29,792 nt of DNA, from contig CAZEFW010000119.1 in NCBI GenBank assembly GCA_964511535.1, positions 1 to 29,792 of the forward strand, read 5' to 3'. Source of the stretch: CAZCFB01 sp964511535 (lineage in GTDB: Bacteria; Myxococcota_A; Polyangia; GCA-2747355; CAZCFB01). Of the stretch, positions 24,018 through 29,792 are shown in pieces. The notes beneath the pieces are model-generated. The model worked only from the letters and a program-made list of their open reading frames with translations. It was not told the origin of the DNA and did not search any database. Each line of letters opens with the position of its first letter. The first letter of the stretch is position 1. Both the position numbers and the translations under genes were made by a program.

Positions 24018-24919
24018 GGGGGATCTCCCTCCGGCGCCGGGGCGGCGGGCAGCCGCAGGGTGAAGGTGTTGCCTGTGTCCCCGGAGGTGGCCACGTCCAC
24101 GCTGCCGCCGTGGGCCACCGCCACATGCCGCACGATGGCCAGGCCCAGCCCGGTGCCCGGCTTCTCGTTGCTGGCCGCGCGGTAGAAGCGCTTGAACAGC
24201 TTGCGCCGCTCCTTGATCGGGATGGCGGCCCCCCGGTCCCGCACCGAGAACGCCACGCCCTCGTCGTCCCCGCTCAGGGCGACGGTGACCCCCCCTTCAC
24301 CGGCGTAGCGGAACGCGTTCTCCACCAGGTTGCGCAGCGCCTCCACCACGGCGTTCTCGTCGGCCAACACCGCCGGCACGTCTGGCGCCACCTCCACCTT
24401 CAGGCGGGCGTCCTGGTCCGGGATCAGCCGGAACGGCCCGAGGGCCTGCTCCAGCAGCGCGGGCGAGTCTTGCCGCGACGGCCGGTAGCCCGCGGCGCCG
24501 CGCTCCATGGTGCGCCAGGTGAGCACCCGGTTGACCAGCGCCTCCATGCGCTCGGTCTCCTGGGACAGCAGCGCGAGGCACCGGTCCTGCTCCTCCGGGT
24601 CGGTGACCTTGCCGGCGCGCAGGGTGTCCACGAACATGCGGATCGAGGTGAGGGGGGTGCGGAAGTCGTGGGAGATGTTGGCCACGAAGTCGGACTGCAG
24701 CTGCGCCAGCCGCGCGGTGCGGCGGATCAGGAACACCGTGATCAGCGAGCCCACGATGGCGGCGGTGGCGAAGCAGAGCACCAGCACCCCGAACGCCACG
24801 TCCCACGCCTCGCGGTAGAACACCAGGATCAGAACGCCCACGCTGATGGTGAACACGGCTGGCAGCAGTACGGTGCTCAGCAGCAGCCAGAAGTAAGCGC
24901 GGACGTTGACGGCGTTCAT
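24014..24919 (-). CDS. Sensor histidine kinase, small periplasmic/membrane sensor
   Basis: 301 residues. Two TM helices (about 10-34 and 43-65) flank only a few residues, so there is almost no periplasmic sensor domain. The HisKA region has His84 in SHDFRTPL, and the ATPase domain has the N box NLVENAFRYA and the G2 box GTGLGLAIV. The G1 box reads VRDRGAAIP where DxGxGI is usual, an odd Gly-to-Ala change. The lack of a HAMP or PAS domain suggests membrane-state or partner-mediated sensing. It is first in the operon with the response regulator and divergent from the E2-like gene. Confidence 0.93.
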   Translation of the reverse strand: MNAVNVRAYFWLLLSTVLLPAVFTISVGVLILVFYREAWDVAFGVLVLCFATAAIVGSLITVFLIRRTARLAQLQSDFVANISHDFRTPLTSIRMFVDTLRAGKVTDPEEQDRCLALLSQETERMEALVNRVLTWRTMERGAAGYRPSRQDSPALLEQALGPFRLIPDQDARLKVEVAPDVPAVLADENAVVEALRNLVENAFRYAGEGGVTVALSGDDEGVAFSVRDRGAAIPIKERRKLFKRFYRAASNEKPGTGLGLAIVRHVAVAHGGSVDVATSGDTGNTFTLRLPAAPAPEGDPP

Positions 24920-24973
24920 TTCGCGTCAAATATCATGGTCCTCTCCTGGGATCTACACTGGGCGGTCCAACAA

Positions 24974-24982
24974 TGGCAAAAT
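24974..24982 (+). promoter_or_regulatory. Extended -10-like element (TGG-CAAAAT), possibly leaderless
   Basis: TGG CAAAAT ends 6 nt before the ATG at 24989, with no Shine-Dalgarno sequence between. It would give a transcript starting at or near the ATG of the E2-like gene. The rest of the 69-bp divergent gap shows no clear site for the kinase gene. Confidence 0.35.
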
Positions 24983-24988
24983 GGCCCC

Positions 24989-25861
24989 ATGCCCAACCTC
25001 GAGCTGATCAAGAAGAAGGACGTCGCATCTTTCCGCAAGATCGCCATCGGCACCTGGCGCACGGCCTATGATCCGTCCGTCTACGGCACCATGGAGATGA
25101 AGATGGATGCTGCCATGGACTACATCCATCGGTACCGCGAGGCCACCGGCAAGCGGCTGACGGTGACCCACATGGTGGCGCGGGCGGTGGCCCAGTGCTT
25201 CAAGGAGACGCCGGACGCCAACGCCATCCTGCGCTTCAACCGGCTCTACCTGCGCAAGACCATCGGCGTGTTCATGCAGGTGGTGATGACCGACCAGGGC
25301 TCGGACAAGATCGACCTGTCGGGCGTGACCATCTACGACGTGGCGGACAAGGACATCGGCGAGGTCATCGACGACGTGGAGAAGAAGGTGGCCCTGGTGC
25401 GGGCGCGCAAGGACCCGGCGCTGGAGAAGACCCGCGGCACCTTCAAGGTGATCCCGTACATGTTCCTCAACCTGTTCATGAAGTTCCTGTCGTTCCTCAG
25501 CTACACGCTGAACCTGGACCTGCGCTGGATGGGGATCCCGAAGGACGGCTTCGGCTCGGTGATGATCACCAACGTGGGCAGCATCGGCCTCGACATCGCC
25601 TACGTGCCGCTGGTCCCCTGGTCTCGTGTGCCGATCCTGCTGGCCATGGGGGAGGTGAACGAGCGGCCTGTGGCGGAGGATGGCGAGGTGGTGGTGCGCA
25701 AGATGATGAGCATCAGCGCCACCTTCGATCACCGGTTCATCGACGGGATGCACGCAGCAGCGATGTCCCGAATCATCCGCAAGTGGCTGGAAAACCCCGA
25801 CGAGCACTACGGCCCGATCCCCGACGGCAAGATCGAGGAGGCCGAGGTGGAGGAGAGCTGA
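24989..25861 (+). CDS. Stand-alone 2-oxoacid dehydrogenase E2-type acyltransferase domain
   Basis: 290 residues with the chloramphenicol acetyltransferase/E2 catalytic fold only: no lipoyl domain and no E3-binding domain. The active site is His248 and Asp252 in SATFDHRFIDG; FGSVMITNVGSIG also matches the family. The segment around 155-178 (VIPYMFLNLFMKFLSFLSYT) is strongly hydrophobic and unusual for E2, perhaps a membrane-associated helix. The start at 24989 has no Shine-Dalgarno. It is followed by a YbjN-family gene after 1 bp. It may transfer an acyl group to a lipid-linked or CoA acceptor; the substrate is unknown. Confidence 0.85.
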   Translation: MPNLELIKKKDVASFRKIAIGTWRTAYDPSVYGTMEMKMDAAMDYIHRYREATGKRLTVTHMVARAVAQCFKETPDANAILRFNRLYLRKTIGVFMQVVMTDQGSDKIDLSGVTIYDVADKDIGEVIDDVEKKVALVRARKDPALEKTRGTFKVIPYMFLNLFMKFLSFLSYTLNLDLRWMGIPKDGFGSVMITNVGSIGLDIAYVPLVPWSRVPILLAMGEVNERPVAEDGEVVVRKMMSISATFDHRFIDGMHAAAMSRIIRKWLENPDEHYGPIPDGKIEEAEVEES

Positions 25862-25862
25862 T

Positions 25863-26315
25863 ATGACCCCGATGATTCAGAACTGTGTCGCGTTCTTCAA
25901 GGCCGATGAGTGGCCCCACGAAGTCATCGAAGACCTGCCCATGGTCCGCAGCCGCTACGCCGGCCGCCACGGAAACTACGACTGCTGGTTCCAGGACCGC
26001 CCCAACGAGCAGCAGCTGATGTTTTACGCCCGGGCGCCCACCAACGCGGTGGAGGACAAGCGTCAGGCCGTCGCCGAGTTCATGACCCGCGCCAACTACG
26101 GCATGGTGATCGGCAACTTCGAGCTCGATTTGAAGGACGGCGAGATGCGCTACAAGGCGAGCGTGGATTACGAGCATATTCAGGTGAACAACGCGTTCCT
26201 CAAGAACATGTCCTACCAGGTGGTGGTCAACATGGATCGCTACCTGCCGGGCATCATGAAGCTGCTCTACTCGGACATCACTCCCGAGGAGGCGGTGGCG
26301 GAGATCGAGGGGTAA
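25863..26315 (+). CDS. YbjN-domain protein
   Basis: 150 residues of the YbjN family (type III-chaperone-like fold, function poorly known). Matching segments are FELDLKDGEMRYKASVDYE and MDRYLPGIMKLLYSDITPEEAVAEIEG. It is soluble with no signal peptide. The strong GGAGGAGAG just before it lies in the end of the E2-like gene, so the two are translationally coupled. A chaperone or binding partner for the acyltransferase is a guess from this arrangement. Confidence 0.85.
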   Translation: MTPMIQNCVAFFKADEWPHEVIEDLPMVRSRYAGRHGNYDCWFQDRPNEQQLMFYARAPTNAVEDKRQAVAEFMTRANYGMVIGNFELDLKDGEMRYKASVDYEHIQVNNAFLKNMSYQVVVNMDRYLPGIMKLLYSDITPEEAVAEIEG

Positions 26316-26393
26316 CGCCCTAACAAAATCGGAGAGATCGCGGGGCGCCGCCCTCCGAAAGTCGAGCACCCTGGCGCCATTCTCCTCCATAAC

Positions 26394-26411
26394 CCCACGA
26401 GATCACGTGGG
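26394..26411. promoter_or_regulatory. 6-bp inverted repeat upstream of the cysteine peptidase gene
   Basis: CCCACG, a 6-nt loop AGATCA and CGTGGG. It lies in the 143-bp gap 26316-26458, which shows no gene and no clear terminator. It may be an operator or 5'-UTR hairpin for the peptidase gene; evidence is weak. Confidence 0.25.
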
Positions 26412-26458
26412 CTGCCAGCCGGCACGGCCCTTGCTCAGTTCCGGGGCAGGAGGCGTAT

Positions 26459-27841
26459 ATGCCCTACTCTGCCCGGGTCCTGTTCCTGTTGGCGGCCGTC
26501 ATGGTCGTCTGGCCAGCTGGCGTGTCCGCGCGCCGCATCTCCATGGTGGATCGCGTGCCCGCCATGGGCGACCGCACCAAGGCCAGGTTGCCGGCCAAGG
26601 TCAAGAAGCTCGCCGTGCAGAAGTACGGGCTCAAGGCGGTGGCCCTGCGCAAGGGGTTCTTGAAGCGGCACAACACCAACTACCGCTACCAGGTGCCGCT
26701 GGAGCGCAAGCACCACGCCATCCGCAACCAGCAAGCCAGCGGCCGCTGCTGGGCATACGCCACGGACAAGGTGATGGAGAGCAAGCAGGTCCGGGCCGGG
26801 AAGAAGCCGGTGGAGCTGAGCAAGTCGTTCATCAACTACCACTCGCTGCGCCACACGGCCATCACGCTGCTCAAGAAGGCGGCCATCACCCGCGGCCGGC
26901 TGCCCAAGCTGGCGGCGACCCTGAGCGAGGGGGCGAACCAGACCCGCGGCATGAAGATCATCGAGCAGTACGGCGCGGTGCCCGAGAGCAAGATGCCCAC
27001 CACCAAGGATGGGGCCAGCTCGGGGGTATTTCTGGGCCAGATCCAGCGGCTGGTGGGCAAGGCGGCCCAGGAGTTCGCCCGCATCCCCAAGGGGCCCCAG
27101 GCCAAGGAGCGCACCATGTCCACCCTGAAGAGGTACGTGGGCAAGGTGGACGCCACCCTTCAGACGGCCGTGGGCAAGCCGCCGCGCAAGTTCAAGGTGG
27201 ACGGCAAGTGGTACACGCCCAAGAAGTACGCCGTCGATGTGCTCAAAGGCGGCGCCGACACCTCCAAGTACGTGGTGCTGACCCACGACCCGACCCGGGC
27301 CTTCAACCGGCGCTACAAGGTCACCGACGGGGCGGGGCTAACCTTTCAGGCGTATAACGTGCCGATGGTGGCCATGCAGCGCGCGGTCAAGCGCACCATC
27401 CGGGGCGGCGAGGCGGTGTATGTCAGCACCAACGTGTCGGCCAACAACCCGCATCGCGCCGACGCCACCAAGGGCGTGCCGGAGAAGGCCCGCGGGATCC
27501 TCAGTCTGTCCGCGTTCGACTACAACAGCTTCGTGCCCTACGCGCAGCTCTCCAAGCGGCAACGCATCAAGGCGGGCGTGTCGCCTGCTAACCACGCCAT
27601 GGCCATCACCGGCTACGACCCAGGGCCTCGGGGCAAGGTGCGCAAGTGGAAGATCGATAACAGCTGGGGCCCCAAGTCGGGGGACAAGGGCCAGTTCCAC
27701 ATGTACGACGACTTCTTTCGCCACTACGTGAGCAAGGTGCAGGTGCCCCGCTCGGCCGTGGCGCCTTCGGTGCTCAAGAAGCTGGAGTCGCGCCCGTTGG
27801 TGGAGCCGAAGAAGAAGAAGAAGGTCGCGCGCAAGGGGTAG
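26459..27841 (+). CDS. Exported cysteine peptidase of the bleomycin hydrolase (C1B) type
   Basis: 460 residues with the PepC/bleomycin hydrolase layout. Catalytic Cys97 lies in RNQQASGRCWAYA (PepC has NQKSSGRCW). The His is in NHAMAITGYD and the Asn in KIDNSWGP. Unlike the cytoplasmic PepC, it begins with a Sec signal peptide (ARVLFLLAAVMVVWPAGVSA). A basic region of about 60 residues follows before the catalytic domain and may be a propeptide. The C-terminus is Lys-rich (EPKKKKKVARKG). The start at 26459 has AGGAGG upstream. It is a probable envelope or secreted aminopeptidase/endopeptidase; the specificity is unknown. Confidence 0.85.
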   Translation: MPYSARVLFLLAAVMVVWPAGVSARRISMVDRVPAMGDRTKARLPAKVKKLAVQKYGLKAVALRKGFLKRHNTNYRYQVPLERKHHAIRNQQASGRCWAYATDKVMESKQVRAGKKPVELSKSFINYHSLRHTAITLLKKAAITRGRLPKLAATLSEGANQTRGMKIIEQYGAVPESKMPTTKDGASSGVFLGQIQRLVGKAAQEFARIPKGPQAKERTMSTLKRYVGKVDATLQTAVGKPPRKFKVDGKWYTPKKYAVDVLKGGADTSKYVVLTHDPTRAFNRRYKVTDGAGLTFQAYNVPMVAMQRAVKRTIRGGEAVYVSTNVSANNPHRADATKGVPEKARGILSLSAFDYNSFVPYAQLSKRQRIKAGVSPANHAMAITGYDPGPRGKVRKWKIDNSWGPKSGDKGQFHMYDDFFRHYVSKVQVPRSAVAPSVLKKLESRPLVEPKKKKKVARKG

Positions 27842-27842
27842 C

Positions 27843-29129
27843 TCACTGCGGGAAGATGCGTGACAGCCACGGGTTGCGGAACTTGCCATCCGGATCGTAG
27901 TCGGCCATCAGCCGGGCGAAGTCATCGAAGCGTTCGTACCGCTGGCCCAGGTAGGCCGGGTCGAAGTCGGCCTCCTTGCCCCAGTGGGGGCGCCCGCCGT
28001 GGCGCCTGGCGAAGTCCTCGAACAGCTCTCGCTGGGCGCGCCATCGCTTGTCCGTGTCGATGTTGTACATCGAGAGCCAGATCGAGTCCCGGCCGTATGA
28101 GGGGCTGAGCCAGAACGGATCGGCCCGGGTGAAGCGCAACTCCTGGATGAAGCTGTAGGTGTAGCCGCTACCCAGCATCAACTCGCGGTACGCCTCGAGC
28201 AGCGCTTTGGCGTCGGCCCGGTCGAAGGCATACTCCGTCTCGTGGTGCACCGGCGGCGATGGGGTCAGGAACGCGACGTGGCTCTTGCAGGTGCGCTCGA
28301 AGCGCTTGGCGTAGGCGCCGCCGAGCACGCGGTTGGTCCACACCACCAGGCCATCGCGCCACAGCTTCTGCAGCTGCAGCAGGGGCCGGTAGACCAGCAC
28401 CGCCAGGAACTCGTCCTTGAACCAGCGCTCCAGGTCGCTGTCGTTGCGGGGCGCGTCCGTGTGATCCTGGCGGAACAGCACCACATCCTCGTTGGGCACG
28501 ATCCACCAGAGCTTGAAATGGTCGTGGGACCGGAGCAGGCGGTCCAGATCTCCGAGCACCTGGTCGAAGGGCAGCGCCTCGGTGACGGCGTGCATCTGGA
28601 ACGCCGGGACCACCGAGAGGGTCATCTCGTGGATCACGCCGAAGCCGCCCAGCCCCACCGCCACAGCGTCGAAGTCCGGGTGGGCGCGGTCGAGCACGCG
28701 CCGCTCCCCGTGGCCGTCCACCAGCGCGATGCGCTGGACCTGATCGGCGAGGCAGCGGTGGTCGAGGCCGGTGCCGTGGGTGCCGGTGGCGGTGGCCCCG
28801 GCGACGGACTGCTCGGCGATGGAGCCGAGGTTGGCCAGGGCGAGCCCCTGCTGCTCCAGGGCCGAGATGAGGTCCTTGAGCCGGATGCCGGCCTGCACCG
28901 TGACCTGCAGCGCATCGCGGTCCACGCTGAGCACCCGGTCCAGATCGTCGAGGGAGAGCAGGGTGTCGTCGGTGACGATGGCCTCCGACCAGGAGTGGCC
29001 CGCGCCCATGACGCGCACCTTCGCTGCCCCTCTCACGATCTCCTGGATTTCGTCAACGCTGCCTGGACGGAGCAGTCGCCGCGGCTGGAAGGACCAATTC
29101 TTGCCGTAGTTGGTGATGGACTTCGCCAT
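27843..29129 (-). CDS. FAD-linked aldonolactone oxidase (D-arabinono/L-gulono-lactone oxidase-like)
   Basis: 428 residues. Start at 29129 (MAKSITNYGKNW, GGAGAATCCA upstream) was chosen over an ATG 51 bp earlier, which would place the -10 box inside the gene. The VAO/PCMH FAD domain has MGAGHSWSE with His45 at the position that carries covalent FAD in gulonolactone oxidases, GATATGTHG, and GGFGVIHEM. The C-terminal ALO domain has RPHWGKEADF and ends FRNPWLSRIF. It would oxidise a sugar lactone with O2 or another acceptor. It has no signal peptide. It converges with the peptidase gene with 1 bp between the stops. Confidence 0.9.
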   Translation of the reverse strand: MAKSITNYGKNWSFQPRRLLRPGSVDEIQEIVRGAAKVRVMGAGHSWSEAIVTDDTLLSLDDLDRVLSVDRDALQVTVQAGIRLKDLISALEQQGLALANLGSIAEQSVAGATATGTHGTGLDHRCLADQVQRIALVDGHGERRVLDRAHPDFDAVAVGLGGFGVIHEMTLSVVPAFQMHAVTEALPFDQVLGDLDRLLRSHDHFKLWWIVPNEDVVLFRQDHTDAPRNDSDLERWFKDEFLAVLVYRPLLQLQKLWRDGLVVWTNRVLGGAYAKRFERTCKSHVAFLTPSPPVHHETEYAFDRADAKALLEAYRELMLGSGYTYSFIQELRFTRADPFWLSPSYGRDSIWLSMYNIDTDKRWRAQRELFEDFARRHGGRPHWGKEADFDPAYLGQRYERFDDFARLMADYDPDGKFRNPWLSRIFPQ

Positions 29130-29169
29130 TGGATTCTCCGGTCCGTCGATTGAGGTGTGGGATGCCCCA

Positions 29170-29175
29170 AGTATA
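29170..29175 (-). promoter_or_regulatory. -10 box TATACT for the lactone oxidase gene
   Basis: Minus-strand TATACT about 40 bp before the ATG at 29129, giving a leader of about 34 nt that holds a GGAGA Shine-Dalgarno. No matching -35. The remaining gap to 29270 shows short GC-rich hairpins only. Confidence 0.35.
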
Positions 29176-29270
29176 GCCATGGAGGGCGGGCAGGCACGGT
29201 CTGGTGGATTGCGGGGGATTCCCCTGCCGGGGGTTGGGAGTCGGGACTGCCGGCGCGTGAGACTGCGCGA

Positions 29271-29771
29271 TCATCCGGTCAGCTCGAACAACCGATCGTT
29301 GGCCTTGCCCAGCTTTTCACGAAGATTATCCACTCGCCCCCGCGCCTCGTCCCCACCTTCCTCGCCCAGCGCCTCAACCGCATCCAAGAGCTGGTCGCGG
29401 TACATCAGCACCTCGCGGATGCGGTGGCGCACAGCCACGTAGCCTTCAGCGTAGAGGTTGAACTCGGCGTCGCCGATGACCAGCATCATCTCCGTGGTGA
29501 CCAGGTCCTGCTGCTGCGCCTCGCGCAGCGGCTCAACGAAGGATTCCGGGGCCACGGGCAGCAAGTGGTTGATGGCCGCCACCTTGGCCCGGGCCGCGCG
29601 GTCGCACAGGGTCTCGAGCTGCGTTGCCAGCTCCGTGTCTCCGGCTTTTTCGATCTTGGCCAGCGCTGCGGCCATGGCCTGGGCCGGGGGGAGCTCGCGG
29701 CGTCGCCGTGCGATCACCTGCAACCCAACAATGCAGGCAACGACGGCGACGATGGCCAATACAAACTCCAC
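29271..29771 (-). CDS. Membrane-anchored helical protein, unknown function
   Basis: 166 residues starting at GTG 29771. A single N-terminal TM helix (FVLAIVAVVACIVGLQVIA) with RRRR on its cytoplasmic side is followed by a long soluble part. That part is predicted to be helical/coiled-coil and rich in Ala, Glu and Arg (AMAAALAKIEKAGDTELATQLETLC, YEVAV-type region YAEGYVAVRHRIREVLMYRDQL, GRVDNLREKLGKAN). No family recognised. The Shine-Dalgarno before the GTG is weak and the window ends 21 bp later, so the start is not certain. It does not look like a typical secreted protein. Confidence 0.7.
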   Translation of the reverse strand: MEFVLAIVAVVACIVGLQVIARRRRELPPAQAMAAALAKIEKAGDTELATQLETLCDRAARAKVAAINHLLPVAPESFVEPLREAQQQDLVTTEMMLVIGDAEFNLYAEGYVAVRHRIREVLMYRDQLLDAVEALGEEGGDEARGRVDNLREKLGKANDRLFELTG

Positions 29772-29792
29772 CTGTCCACGATTCCCCTACCG

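Noticed and set aside
24935..24988. Upstream in-frame ATG adding 18 residues to the E2-like protein
   Set aside because: The added residues do not resemble the family N-terminus and would include the probable -10 element.
29130..29180. Upstream ATG at 29180 for the lactone oxidase
   Set aside because: The ATG at 29129 has a Shine-Dalgarno sequence and begins the family-like MAKSITNYGKNW; the upstream one would place TATACT within the gene.
29190..29270. GC-rich short hairpins as a terminator
   Set aside because: Stems are only about 4 bp and there is no T-run.

Overview
This is a GC-rich, gene-dense window with about 22 protein-coding genes. No rRNA, tRNA, CRISPR array or transposase was seen. 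Several features point to a myxobacterium-like or deltaproteobacterial (Myxococcota and relatives) chromosome: a Ser/Thr kinase with an N-terminal zinc ribbon and a Lys/Pro/Glu-rich tail, a trypsin-like protease with a MYXO-CTERM-like tail, a lipoprotein with MopE-type DCDD/DCDG repeats and FG-GAP repeats, and a very large alpha-2-macroglobulin lipoprotein. The assignment is an inference from gene content.

Layout. 1-4833 (minus strand): a Ser/Thr kinase running off the left edge, a B12-binding-type radical SAM protein, a secreted serine protease and a small secreted protein. 5031-6012 (plus): a DsbA/FrnE-family oxidoreductase whose first active-site Cys codon is TGA, followed by a bacterial SECIS-like hairpin (a probable selenoprotein that ordinary gene calling truncates), then a small helical protein. 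6028-9729: a divergent unit made of an NrtR-type regulator (minus) and a tightly overlapping plus-strand operon of a HemN-like radical SAM enzyme, a second small radical SAM enzyme and a NadD-like adenylyltransferase. Two AT-rich operator-like sequences cover the -10 regions of the two divergent promoters. 9775-10341: a small secreted, possibly outer-membrane protein.

10338-18775 (minus): alpha-2-macroglobulin, methyltransferase, BRCT-domain protein and NAD-dependent epimerase/reductase, closely spaced. 18850-23309 (plus): a large FG-GAP/MopE/ASPIC-UnbV lipoprotein, a small membrane protein and a GT-C-type membrane glycosyltransferase. 23319-24919 (minus): a two-component system whose genes overlap by 4 bp. 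24989-26315 (plus): a stand-alone 2-oxoacid dehydrogenase E2-type acyltransferase domain coupled to a YbjN-family protein. 26459-27841 (plus): an exported bleomycin-hydrolase-like cysteine peptidase. 27843-29129 (minus): an aldonolactone oxidase-type flavoprotein. 29271-29771 (minus): a membrane-anchored coiled-coil protein.

The two most notable items are the UGA-encoded UPFC redox motif with its SECIS-like hairpin (5031-5645) and the NrtR-controlled pair of radical SAM enzymes fused into one operon with a NadD-like gene (6028-9729). The second could be an undescribed branch of pyridine-nucleotide metabolism. Several genes also have a -10-like element 6-7 nt before the ATG and no Shine-Dalgarno sequence, which suggests leaderless mRNAs.

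Intergenic stretches are short; the longest is 4834-5030 (197 bp). No stretch above 300 bp lacks a gene.
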